This document shows, one piece after another, positions 16,978-27,200 of a stretch of 64,000 nucleotides of DNA. Each line of letters starts with the position of its first letter. Position 1 is the stretch's first letter. Position numbers and translations under genes: made by a program. The notes beneath the pieces were generated by a model, which made no database searches, had not been told where the DNA came from, and worked only from the letters and a program-made list of their open reading frames with translations. The DNA is from Streptomyces sp. NBC_00239 (lineage in GTDB: Bacteria; Actinomycetota; Actinomycetes; Streptomycetales; Streptomycetaceae). The DNA lies in NCBI RefSeq assembly GCF_036194065.1, contig NZ_CP108095.1, positions 930,001 to 994,000 on the forward strand, given 5' to 3'.

Positions 16978-16999
16978 CATCAAGCGCGCTTGAGGTCAA
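16978..16999 (-). promoter_or_regulatory. SoxR-type box and -35 element of the FMN reductase gene
   Basis: On the minus strand the sequence reads CCTCAAGCGCGCTTGATG, close to the SoxR box CCTCAAGTTAACTTGAGG; the core TCAAGCGCGCTTGA (16980-16993) is a perfect palindrome. A TTGACC -35 hexamer (16994-16999) overlaps its edge, as in MerR/SoxR-controlled promoters. Regulation itself is inferred. Confidence 0.65.
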
Positions 17000-17055
17000 G
17001 CAATGTGATGCAGACCACGGCGAAACGGTGGGCTGCGCCCGCCACTTCACGGATC

Positions 17056-17091
17056 GGTGCCCCCGGCCGCGGTGTCGCGGCCGGGGGCACC
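17056..17091 (-). terminator. Strong terminator hairpin of the RHS gene
   Basis: GGTGCCCCCGGCCGCG and CGCGGCCGGGGGCACC form a perfect 16-bp stem with a GTGT loop, 15 bases past the RHS stop codon. Confidence 0.85.
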
Positions 17092-17106
17092 GGTGGCACA
17101 GGTGGT

Positions 17107-20100
17107 TCAGTAGCGTTGGCCGTTGACCCAGAGGCTGCTGCCGTGGCCCGGCCACTTCGGCATCGAGTCCATGCCGCTGCTGGAGGCCATGTAGTCGGTG
17201 GCCAGCACGTTCGGCAGGGTGCCCGGACGGTACTGCACGACTTCCATGTCGGGGTACGGATCGCCGCTTCGCGTGACGACGCTGTTGTCGCCGCGCAGTT
17301 CCACGCTCACGCGGGCGTCGGCGGCGCAGCACGGCCACCGGCTGTTGATGCCTGCCACGTCCACGGAAATCTTGAGGGCGTCCCCGTTCTTCTCGATGGA
17401 CGGATCGATGTAGTTCTTCCATTCACCGTGGCGGTCCTTGGTGGGCCCGACCACGATCGGACGCGCGTCGATGTGCCCGTCGTACCGGTCCGTCCCGCCG
17501 CCGGTCAGCAGGGAGAAGGTGCCCTCGACCGCGTTGACCATCTTCCCGTTGGCGGATATGGATTCGGAGACGGTGAACGTCGCCTCTCCGGTCGCGGTGT
17601 TGACGAACACGACCATGCGGGACCCCGCCTCCGGGTCGGTGGTGAACCCACGGTCGTCACCGCGCAGTTGGGCGAGCGGAGCGACGTCGTCGTGGATGAA
17701 GAACCGGATCATGATGATGCCGTAGTCGGTTCCGGGTACGCCGTTGCCGATCGACACGCGCTTGCCGCCCTTGGGGATCTTGCCCCAGCCGGCCTTCCGC
17801 GCGTCCTGGTACTCGTCCGCGCCGGGTGCGACGGGCGGAGCCGTCGGCGCCGTGGGCGGCGTGGTGGTCTGGCCCCCGGGGCCGTCGTTGCAGACCTGGA
17901 CATTGCCGCAGTACTTCGGCGGCGGCGGTCCGCACAGTCCGCGCCAGCAGTCGGGGTCGATGAGGCCCGTGGGGTCGCTGCTGCTGACCGGCGCGTTGTG
18001 AGCGTACGCGTAGCCGTGCATCTGCTGGGGGTCGGCGAGGTCCATGAGCGGGTCGACGCTGATGAAGCGCCCGAGGGCCGGGTCGTACTCGCGCGCCCCG
18101 ATGTGGGTCAGGCCGGTGGCGTCCTGGGGCTTGCCGAGGAACCCCTTGTCGTCGGGCCAGCTCGCGGGACGCGTCCCCCGGTCCTCCCCGTACGGCTTCA
18201 GGTCGCGGCGGCCGACGGCGAGGGTGGCCGCGTCCAGGGTCGTGGTGCCGGTGCCGTGGTGGTCGCTCGCCTGGTAGACGAGCTTGTTCGCACCGCTCGC
18301 GTCGACGGTCCGGATGATGGTGGGGGCGCCGTCCGGGCCCTTGTAGTAGCGGGTGCCGGCGACTTTCTGCCCGGCGCGGGTGAAGGTGAGTTCGTCGGTG
18401 CCGAGGTAGAGGGTGACCTTGTCGGGGTCCCTGCGCAGGAGGCGGCTGCCGTCCGCGTCGTACAGGTAGGTGCTGGTGGACGCGACGGCACCGCCGATGG
18501 TGGTGCTGTTGGCTGCGAGCCGGCCCTCCGGGTCCCAGGCCAGGGTCTGTGAGCCGCCCGGCACGGGGCGGGCCGTGGTGCGGCCGGCCGCGTCGTGGTC
18601 GTAGGTGCCGGAGGAGGTGCCTGACGGGCCGGTCGCCGTGGTCGAGGTGACGGAGTGCGGACGGCTCGTGCCCGGAGCCGGTGACGTGTAGGCGGTGGTG
18701 ACGTCCGTGGCGCCGGTGGCGCCGTGGTCGACGAGCTTCGTGCGGTTGCCGGTCACGTCGAAGGTGTATGACTGCCAGTACGGGGCCGGGCCGCCGATGC
18801 TCGCCGCGCTCGGGGCGGCGGTGGCGCAGCCCCCGACGCTGCCGGCCGGCCGGGCCGGGTCCGGGGCGGCGGTGCCCTTGTCGGTCCAGGCTTCCGTCAT
18901 GCGCTGGAGGTGGTCGTAGGTGAAGCACTGGGTGTCGGTGGTGAAGCCGGCGGGCCCGTCGTCGCGTCGCGTGCTGATGGAGGTGACGCTGCCGGAGGGC
19001 CGGTAGGTGTACGAGGTGGCGTCGACCGAGCCGGTGACCTGGGTGTCTCCGGGTGCGCTCTGCCGGTCGAGGAAGGTGCCGGTGAGGCGGCCGGTGGCCT
19101 CGTCGTACCGGGGCGTGTAGGCGACCTGCCGGGGGACGTCGCCGTAGACGGCCCGACGCACCCGGCCGAAGGGGTCGTAGGTGGTGCGGTTGACGTAGTT
19201 CGCCTCCTCGCTCCACAGGGTGACGGGCAGGCCGTTGTCGCTGAGGCCGGTGGTGACGGTCTCGGCGGGCAGGCCGCCGATCGCGGGGAGCGTCTTGGAG
19301 ACGGGTTTCCCGGTCACCGGCGTGTAGGCGGTGGCCGTGGTGTACGTGCCGGCCAGTTTGCCCTCGGCGGCCGGGACGGTGATCTTGGTGCCCAGCGGGC
19401 GGTAGGACGTGTCGAGAGCGGTGATCTGCGACGTGTACGCCGCTCCGTTCCTGCCGCCTGTGTACCGGGTGGAGCCGTCCGCCTGGCCGCGGGCGAGGCG
19501 GTCGTACGACCAGGTGGCCAGGAGGTTGTCGTCGGTGACGGAGTCCTTGTAGCTCGCGGTCTTGCGGGACATCTTGTCGTAGGTGCTGTGCAGGACCTGG
19601 CCCCGGGCGTCCTTCGTCCAGGCCACCCGGCCGGCGGCGTCGTAGTGGGTCTCGCTCCGGCCCCGGTCCGGGTCGACCTCCGCGGTGCGGCGGCCGAGCA
19701 GGTCGTACTCGTACGTCCAGGTGTTGCGGACCGCGTCCTTGACGGTGCTCAGCTGGCCGCGCGGGTCGTAGGCGTACGAGGTCGCGGTGAAGGTGCCCGG
19801 GTCGTCGCCGCCCGCGTCGGAGTGCTTCTTGTACTGGCGCAGCTCGGCGGTCCTGCCGCGGGCGTCGGAGACGACGGTGGTGGCGGTACCGCCGTCCGGG
19901 GGGACGGTGGTGACCCGGTCGGATCCGCCGTAGATCGTCGAGGTCCGCCACAGCTCCACGGCGTGCGCTGACGTGGTTTCGGCGGTCTTGCGGCCCTGGC
20001 CGTCGTAGAACACGCCCTTCTGGGCGGGGATTTCGGTGTCGTTGGCGAGGAACCGGCTGCCGGAAGGCCCGGCGCTCTTGTCCCAGTAGGCCTCGTTGGT

Positions 20101-23100
20101 CTTCACGACCCGGCCCAACGAGTCGTAGAAGGTGTCGGTGAGGATGCGGCCCGGGGATTCGTCCACGGGGGCGGCCTGGGTCTGCCGGACCTCCAGGAAA
20201 GCGTTCAGGATCTTGTAGTCGGTCTGGTAGGCGCCGTCGTCGCGGAGGGTCCTGGTGGTGACGACGCTCGGGGCGCTCTTGTTGAGCGCGTAGGAGAATT
20301 CGGCGTTCGGGGTCTGTGTGGCCCGGTTGCGTCCCGGCCGCCAGACGCGGGTGACGCGGCCCGCCGGGTCGTATGCGACCTCCGTGACCCGGTTGTTGGC
20401 GTCGGTGGTCTTCACCGGCAGGTTGCGCGCGGTGGCGTACTCGACGGTCGTGGTCCAGCCGGCGCCCATCGGTCCGGTGACCGCGACCTTGACGGGAGGG
20501 CTGCCGGTGGCCGGCGTGTAGGCCGTGGTGGTGGCATTGCCCAGGGGGTCGACCTCCTTCACGGGACGGCCGTGGGCGTCGAATTCGGTGACGGTGTCGA
20601 GGGTGTGCGACGGCGCGGACCCGTCGTAGGCGTCCACGACCTGCCGGGTGGTGGCGGTGCCCACCGTGCCGACCTGGCCGAAGGGCAGGCCGTCGTAGAG
20701 GGTGCGCGTGTGCGAGTACGTCGTCGCCGCCCCGGGTGCCGTCGAGCAGTCGCCGACCACGGACACCGTCTCCGTGGGCAGGTCCAGGATGTTGGCGCCC
20801 GGGTGGGAGGCGTACGCGGTCCTGGTGCAGTAGTCCGGCAGGCCTTGGGCGGTGTCGAGCACCGTCAGGGGCCGGCCCGAGGCCGCGTCGAAGGTGGTCG
20901 ATTGCGAGGTCGTGCGCCAACTCCCGTTCGACAGCAGGGATCTCGTCGTCGCCTTGGCCGTTCGGGCGAGCTGGGCGGTCAGGTCGGGAAGCCCTCCGCC
21001 GCGCGCGTGCCGGGCAGCCACCGGGCCGGTCCACGGCTCGCTCACAGTTACGGAGGTCAGAGTGCCGCCGTCACCGCTGTAGGTACGGCTCTCCCGGCCG
21101 AAACCCGCGAGCGGGTCGGCGTCCGGGACGGAGCCGCCCGGGACGGCGACCGCACGTCGGGTTCCGTCGGCCTTGTAGTCCCCGTCCATGCCGCGCAGGT
21201 AGACGGTGGAGGTCTGGGTGGTCTTGTCGACCGGATTGGCCTGCGTGTTGCCCCTGCGCTCGATCACTTCGCCGTAGCCGCGGAACTCGTTCCAGGTACG
21301 GGACTTCGCCTGCGTCAGCTCACTGTCGTCGCGGTGCCAGGCGGCGCCGCCGACGTACTCGTAGCGGGTGGTGCGGGTCGGGGACGGGCCGGCTCCGGCG
21401 GAGGTGGCATCCACCTCGGAGATGCCGGCGACCACGTACTTGTGGAACCAGTCGAGGGTGGGATCCATGGAGGTCCCCGCGTCGGGGTTCCAGAACACCG
21501 GCTGGCAGCGTCGGGTGTTGGCGTCGGGCGCGGGGAACTGGCCGGCTGCGCAGTCGGGGGCCGCGTAGTCCACGGCGATGCGAAGGCCTGACTCGGTGGT
21601 GATGGCCGTCATGCGGCGGCGGTTGAGCGGCGGACGGTTGTCGGCGGCGGTGTCCACGCGGTTGGGAAGGAACTGCCCGGCGAAGTCCGTGGACGGCTGG
21701 TCGAGGGAGGCCGCTCCGTCAAAGGCCTTGCGGGCGACGGAGGCCAGCCAGAGGGACGCTGTCGTGCCGTCCTGCGGGCTGGGGAACTGGTGCGTGAGGG
21801 TGAACTCGTCGACGGTGGCGGGGGTGCCGCCGCTGACGACCTGGGTGGTGATCTTCGCGAGCCGCTTGGTCGACCAGAAGGTCGGTGAGTAGTTCTTGCA
21901 GTCCTTGACGGGTGTGCCGGCGTCACAGTTCTGGTCGAAGGGGACGTCGGGCCACGCCGCCGCTGTCGCCTTGGTGGGCGGCTTGGAGCAGTCGGCCTGG
22001 GCGTTGACCGCCGGGTCGCAGCGCTCGGCGGAGGTGAACAGCACGCGGGCCGTGGGGCCCCCGGTGTCGGCGAGGCGGGAGCCGTAGCCGATCTCGGTGA
22101 GCGTGCCACCGCGGATGTACGGGGTCAGAGTGCCGTCGGGGTGGGCGGTGTCCGGGTTGCGGGCGTAGTGGTTGGACTCCTGGGCGTACGCGTACGTGGT
22201 CAGGCTGCCGCGGGTGTCGACGACGTAGTCGAGGTTCCAGCGCCAGGCCTGTTGGCACCAGGCCTGTGCGAAGTCGGTCCGGTGGCATGGTTCGCCGGCG
22301 TTGTTGGCGAAGACCGGACGGGTCCAGGTGGATCCGGACCCGGTACCCGTGGAGGTGCCCGGCTTGAGCTGTGCACCGAAGTAGTACTGGGTGCCGTCGG
22401 TGGTGGTGATCTTCCAGTACTCGCCGTCGTCGTCGCCGTTGGCGACCCCGGCCGGGAGCTTCGCGAGCTCGACGCGGTTCCGGGAGCCGTCCGAGGTGTG
22501 CCACTGCTTGGTCGCGTCGTCCTGGAGCAGGGTGGTGTGGACGCCGTTGAGCGACATGGTCACCACCTGCTTCCCACTCCAGCAGGCCTCCCCCGTGCCG
22601 TCCTTGCCGTCCCCCTTGCAGTCCGGGTAGGCGCGCTCGACGTACCCGGGGCTGTAGTCCCAGCCGTCTCCGATCCACGAGGCCTGGGCGTTGCGGCTGA
22701 CGGTGCGGCCGTCGATCGTCGCGGAGTCGTAGGTGAGGGTCACCGAGGGCGCGGTGCCGCCGAGGGCCGGGGGCAGGGTGACGGGGTACGACCAGTGGAA
22801 GCTGCCGGAGTTGCCTCCCGCCGACCAGGATCCGGTCGGGGAGAGCGAGGTGGCCGTGAAGTCGCCGGCGGAACCGGCGGGCGCGGCGGTGGCGGCGAGG
22901 ACCGTCGCGGAGGCGGAGACGGAAGCGGAGGCTGATGCGGCCGGGGAGGCCGGGGTCCTGCCCGGAGCCGTGTTCAGCGCCGCGGGGGCCCGGCCCGGGG
23001 CAGCGAGGATCACCTCGGCGGTGAGCCGGCCGGACCTCAGGAGGTTGCGGGCGCCCCGGACGGGCGTCCGGGTACGGCAGCGGGCCAACTGCGGGGTGGT

Positions 23101-23970
23101 CAGCGCACAGGCGGGCAGGGCCACCAGTTGCATGCGGGTGGCCCAGCCGCCGCCGTACGCGTCCCGGATCGTGGTGTAGTCGAGGCTGACGCGGATCCGG
23201 CCGGCCGCGTCCGCGTCGCGCGGGGTGACGGAGACCAGCAGCCCCTCCACACCGGCCCGCAGGGCCGCCGCCCGGTCGGCCACGGCGATGCCGACCCGCG
23301 CGCCGCTCGCTGCCGCGCCCGACCCGGCCTTCGAGACGTCCCCGGCTTCGGGCCCGTTCCCGGCCGTGGACCCGGTCCCGGCCGGCCCGGCCTTGGACGC
23401 GCCCCCGGTGGGCGGCGCGAAGCGGCCGGTGGCCGGCGTGGCGCCGCCGGCTGGTCCGTTGCCCGTGCCGGCCGTGCCGGGGGCCGGCTTGGCGCCCGGG
23501 ACCGTGGACACCGACAGCGGGACGGACCGGGGTGTGCGCGCGCCCGCCGCGGGGGGTGCGAGGCGGGTTTCGGTGGTGGCGGCCGCGGGCCACCGGGTCC
23601 GGCCGGGCCGCCAGCGCGGGGCCCGGTCGCCCGCCGGTGCCACGGGCCGGGCCTTGGGCGCCGGGCGGCCGTGCACCGAGGGGAGATCGGCCAGGGCGCG
23701 CGGCGACCAGAGGGCGGCGCCCCTCGGATCGAGGGGGCCGCCCGGATCCGCGGCGGCCGCCGCCGGGGCCAAGAGCACCAGGGAGGTCACGGCAGCGGCC
23801 AGAGCCCTCACGATCGGCGGGCGCGGCGGGCGCGGGCGCGGGCCCGACCCGCCCGTACGGAACGTCAACGATCGTGTGGCGCGCAACAGAACCCCCAGGG
23901 TCGACAGCGGCGGGCCCGCCCCGGCCGGGTCGTCGACGGGCCCGCACATGCTCGCGAGAGGCCCGGTCAC
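17107..23970 (-). CDS. Giant secreted RHS-repeat protein with variable C-terminal domain
   Basis: Up to 2287 residues. A signal peptide is near residues 50-75 (VRALAAAVTSLVLLAPAAAA). A low-complexity G/A/P region follows, then a SpvB-like beta region (GTAPSVTLTYDSATIDGRTV; WIGDGWDYSPGYVERAYPDC). Many YD repeats come next (EYDLLGRRTAEVDPDRGRSE; HYDAAGRVAWTKDARGQVL). The RHS core signature is GLTHIGAREYDPALGRFISV, ending at DPTGL. The last 285 residues (bases 17107-17964) are unrelated to the shell: a Pro/Thr linker, then a domain with IIMIRFFIHDDVAPLAQLRG and two cysteines in SRWPCCAADA. RHS shells usually carry toxins or adhesins here; this domain I do not recognise. No immunity-like gene follows. 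The start is uncertain: 23970 is the longest frame, and nearer GTG/TTG codons are possible. Confidence 0.87.
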   Translation of the reverse strand: MTGPLASMCGPVDDPAGAGPPLSTLGVLLRATRSLTFRTGGSGPRPRPPRPPIVRALAAAVTSLVLLAPAAAAADPGGPLDPRGAALWSPRALADLPSVHGRPAPKARPVAPAGDRAPRWRPGRTRWPAAATTETRLAPPAAGARTPRSVPLSVSTVPGAKPAPGTAGTGNGPAGGATPATGRFAPPTGGASKAGPAGTGSTAGNGPEAGDVSKAGSGAAASGARVGIAVADRAAALRAGVEGLLVSVTPRDADAAGRIRVSLDYTTIRDAYGGGWATRMQLVALPACALTTPQLARCRTRTPVRGARNLLRSGRLTAEVILAAPGRAPAALNTAPGRTPASPAASASASVSASATVLAATAAPAGSAGDFTATSLSPTGSWSAGGNSGSFHWSYPVTLPPALGGTAPSVTLTYDSATIDGRTVSRNAQASWIGDGWDYSPGYVERAYPDCKGDGKDGTGEACWSGKQVVTMSLNGVHTTLLQDDATKQWHTSDGSRNRVELAKLPAGVANGDDDGEYWKITTTDGTQYYFGAQLKPGTSTGTGSGSTWTRPVFANNAGEPCHRTDFAQAWCQQAWRWNLDYVVDTRGSLTTYAYAQESNHYARNPDTAHPDGTLTPYIRGGTLTEIGYGSRLADTGGPTARVLFTSAERCDPAVNAQADCSKPPTKATAAAWPDVPFDQNCDAGTPVKDCKNYSPTFWSTKRLAKITTQVVSGGTPATVDEFTLTHQFPSPQDGTTASLWLASVARKAFDGAASLDQPSTDFAGQFLPNRVDTAADNRPPLNRRRMTAITTESGLRIAVDYAAPDCAAGQFPAPDANTRRCQPVFWNPDAGTSMDPTLDWFHKYVVAGISEVDATSAGAGPSPTRTTRYEYVGGAAWHRDDSELTQAKSRTWNEFRGYGEVIERRGNTQANPVDKTTQTSTVYLRGMDGDYKADGTRRAVAVPGGSVPDADPLAGFGRESRTYSGDGGTLTSVTVSEPWTGPVAARHARGGGLPDLTAQLARTAKATTRSLLSNGSWRTTSQSTTFDAASGRPLTVLDTAQGLPDYCTRTAYASHPGANILDLPTETVSVVGDCSTAPGAATTYSHTRTLYDGLPFGQVGTVGTATTRQVVDAYDGSAPSHTLDTVTEFDAHGRPVKEVDPLGNATTTAYTPATGSPPVKVAVTGPMGAGWTTTVEYATARNLPVKTTDANNRVTEVAYDPAGRVTRVWRPGRNRATQTPNAEFSYALNKSAPSVVTTRTLRDDGAYQTDYKILNAFLEVRQTQAAPVDESPGRILTDTFYDSLGRVVKTNEAYWDKSAGPSGSRFLANDTEIPAQKGVFYDGQGRKTAETTSAHAVELWRTSTIYGGSDRVTTVPPDGGTATTVVSDARGRTAELRQYKKHSDAGGDDPGTFTATSYAYDPRGQLSTVKDAVRNTWTYEYDLLGRRTAEVDPDRGRSETHYDAAGRVAWTKDARGQVLHSTYDKMSRKTASYKDSVTDDNLLATWSYDRLARGQADGSTRYTGGRNGAAYTSQITALDTSYRPLGTKITVPAAEGKLAGTYTTATAYTPVTGKPVSKTLPAIGGLPAETVTTGLSDNGLPVTLWSEEANYVNRTTYDPFGRVRRAVYGDVPRQVAYTPRYDEATGRLTGTFLDRQSAPGDTQVTGSVDATSYTYRPSGSVTSISTRRDDGPAGFTTDTQCFTYDHLQRMTEAWTDKGTAAPDPARPAGSVGGCATAAPSAASIGGPAPYWQSYTFDVTGNRTKLVDHGATGATDVTTAYTSPAPGTSRPHSVTSTTATGPSGTSSGTYDHDAAGRTTARPVPGGSQTLAWDPEGRLAANSTTIGGAVASTSTYLYDADGSRLLRRDPDKVTLYLGTDELTFTRAGQKVAGTRYYKGPDGAPTIIRTVDASGANKLVYQASDHHGTGTTTLDAATLAVGRRDLKPYGEDRGTRPASWPDDKGFLGKPQDATGLTHIGAREYDPALGRFISVDPLMDLADPQQMHGYAYAHNAPVSSSDPTGLIDPDCWRGLCGPPPPKYCGNVQVCNDGPGGQTTTPPTAPTAPPVAPGADEYQDARKAGWGKIPKGGKRVSIGNGVPGTDYGIIMIRFFIHDDVAPLAQLRGDDRGFTTDPEAGSRMVVFVNTATGEATFTVSESISANGKMVNAVEGTFSLLTGGGTDRYDGHIDARPIVVGPTKDRHGEWKNYIDPSIEKNGDALKISVDVAGINSRWPCCAADARVSVELRGDNSVVTRSGDPYPDMEVVQYRPGTLPNVLATDYMASSSGMDSMPKWPGHGSSLWVNGQRY

Positions 23971-24214
23971 CGGCCGCCAACTGGGCAGACAGAAAAGGGA
24001 ATCGAAGGTCCCTCAAAGAGATACGGCGATCCGGTCGACGGCAGCTGGAGGTGTGCTCGAATCCCGCCGGGGACCCGCTCGCGCGCGCCCCGCGGGCGGC
24101 TCGCGGGGTCGGGACGGACGCTCCTGCTCCGTGTGACACTCCAGTCGTTTCGGCGCCGGGGGGCACGAGCACGTCCCTGCCGCGCCCCGCCTTCTTCCTG
24201 CTGGAGCGACGCGT

Positions 24215-27200
24215 ATGAGAGCGATCCACGGGCGCCACCGCCGGCCCCGGACCTTCCGGTGGGCCGCCGCGGCCGTCCTGTCCCTCGCCCTGGCCCTGCC
24301 GACCGCCCTGCCGGCCGCGGCCGGCAGGGCCCAGAGCGCCACCGGGGCTCCGGGCGGCGCCGAGAAGCCCGGATCCGGTTCGGACTCCGGGCGCGGCTCC
24401 GGCTCCGGCTCCGGCTCCGTCAAGAGCCGATCGCCCAAGGGGACTTCGTACGGAAACGGGCCCGCGAAGGTCACCGGCGGTCCCTCGAAGGCGGCGGGTC
24501 TCAAGGCGCCGGCCCGCCAGGCCGCCGGCCCGGGCGTCCGCGCCTCGAAGGCCCCTTCGGCGCCTTCCGCCCAGGCCGCCGCCTCCGCGAAGGCCCGGCG
24601 CACCGGCCGGCCGGTGCCGGTCCCGGCGCTCACGACGGAGACCGACACGGTCGTGGCCAAGCCGGACGGATCGTACGCGCTGACCCGCACCACAGCCCCG
24701 GTCCGGGTACGGCAGAGCGGTGCCTGGGTCCCGCTCGACCCCACGCTCGTACGGGCCGCCGACGGCGGGTGGCGGCCTCGGGCGGCACTGTCGGGGCTGT
24801 CCCTCTCCGGCGGCGGCCGCTCCCCCATGGCGCGGCTGACCGGGCAGGGCGGCAAACAGCTCGAACTGACCTGGCCGACGGCGCTGCCCGCGCCCTCGGT
24901 GAGCGGAGCGACCGCCACGTACCGGGAGGTGCTGGCGGGCGTCGACCTCGCGGTGACCGCGACGGCCGACGGCGGCTTCACCCAGGTGCTGGTGGTCAAG
25001 TCGGCGCAGGCGGCGAAGAACCCGGCCGTCGCCTCGTACCGCATGGGCATGAGGACGAAGGGCGTCGGGGTGCGGCGGCGCGCGGACGGCGCGCTCGCCG
25101 CCACCGACGGCGCCGGCCGGGAGGTGTTCACCTCGCCCCCGTCCGTGATGTGGGACTCCGCGCGCAGGTCCGCGGCGACCGCCCCGAAGGGCGCGGCCGA
25201 GGGCCCGCGCGACACCGGCGCGGCGCGCGGCGCGGCCGGGCAGGACGCCCCGCCGCCCGGGGCCGTGAAGACCGCCTCGGACATCGCCGGCCCGGGTGAC
25301 ACGGCCCGTACGGCGCGCGTCTCGGCGGTGCCCTCCGCCGGGTCGCTGGCGGTCGCGGCCGACACCCGTCTGCTGACCGGCCCGGACACGGTCTACCCGG
25401 TGTACATCGACCCGGGCTGGAAGCAGGTGTGGAAGGGCACCCAGCACTGGACGTGGGTGCAGGAGGGCTGCCCCACCGCGACGCACTACGACGACTACGC
25501 CAACAAGTACGACATGGGGGTGGGCAACCAGCGCTGGGCCACCACCTGCCGGGGGCGAGAGCACTCCTTCGCACAGGTCGAGTCGTTCAACCCGGCCGGC
25601 AAGACCGTCAACTTCGCGTCGTTCAACGCGGTCCAGTCGTACGCTGCGGACAACACCTGCGCCAACACGCATGCCGTGGACCTGTATTGGACGGGCATGA
25701 TCGACGGCGGCACCAAGTGGACCGCGCAGCCCGCCAATCTGAAGTACCTCGGCCGGGCCTCGTCCAACAGCGCGGGCGGTGCGGGCTGCACCGGCGGCAC
25801 CAACCAGACCGGCTGGGACATCACCCAGCTGATCCGCGACGAAGGCTGGCGTGCGCACCTGACCTTCGGCCTGTACGGGGCGGACGAGACCAGTTCGACC
25901 TCCAACGGCTTCAAGCGCTACACGCGCAAGTCCAGCCCGTACCCGCACTCGCTGCCGTTCCTGTACGTCGAGTACAACAGCGTCCCGGACGCCCCGCGCA
26001 ACCTGTACGTATCGCCCGCCCCGCAGAATCCGACGCGCGGGGACTGCGGCTGGATCGGCGCGACCAACGCCGCCACCGGCGGCATCGGCCTGCACGCCAT
26101 CGTCACCGACCCGGACGGCGACAACCTCGGCGCGGACTTCAACCTGTGGGACATGACCGCCGGCGGCACGCTGCGCGAGTGGGGGTGGATCCCCAACCCG
26201 GCCGTGCCGAACGGCAGTCAGATCGACGCCATGGCGGGCGGCCTCGTCGACGGCCACCAGTACGACTGGTACGTGCGCGGCGGTGACGGGTTCACCAGCG
26301 GCCCCTGGAGCCGCGGTTGCAGCTTCTCCGTCGACCTCACCGCCCCGGACACGCCGACGGTGACCTCGACGGACTTCCCTCCCACCGGCAGCCCCGCGGC
26401 GGCGCAGAAGACCGCGGGTGAGCAGGGCGCGTTCACGCTGCACGGGACGGACCCGGGGAACGGGTCCGGCCTGCTGCGCTTCGAGTGGTCCCTGAACGGG
26501 CCGCTGCCCGCGACCGGCGCGCAGAGCGTGAACGTCAACGGGGAGGGGCAGGCGGCGCTGACGCTGCCGGTCACCGCTTGGGGCACCAACGTGCTGCGCG
26601 TGCGGTCGGTGGACCGGGCGGGCAACCGCTCGCCCGAGTACGACTACGCCTTCTACGCCCCCGACGACCCGGCCGCCAAGACCGTACTCGGCGACATCAC
26701 CAAAGACGGCTACGTGGACCTCCTGGTCCCGGACGCCGTCGGCGGCCTGCGGCTCTACTCGAAGAACCGCGACCCCGCCGCGGGCGGCGCGCCCGCCGGC
26801 GACGCGGCCGGCGCGCCGGGCGGCAGTTGGTCCGGTGTGGATCTCACGCACCGCGGCGGCAACGGCAGTTACGCCGACGACCTGTGGGCGCACCGGCCCG
26901 GTGACGACTCGCTGTACTACTACCTCAACACCGCCAACAACGCGGGCCCCGCGGCCAACGACAACCAGTACTTCACTCCGGCGGGCGGCCAGCGGCTGAG
27001 CACCACCCGCCCGACGGCCGGCTGCGTCAACCCGTTCAACACCGTCGACCAGACCTGCGGCAGCGAGTACGCCGCCGACTGGTCGCGGGTCCGGCAGGTC
27101 CTCGCGATCGGCGACGTGGACGGCACCCAGTCCCCGTCGACGCCGCGCTACGACCTGATCACCGTCGAGGACGACGGCACCGGCCGTGACGCCAACCTGT

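Noticed and set aside
16390..17100. Immunity gene for the RHS C-terminal domain
   Set aside because: The next gene downstream is a clear FMN reductase with its own promoter behind a 16-bp terminator; no small acidic protein gene lies between.
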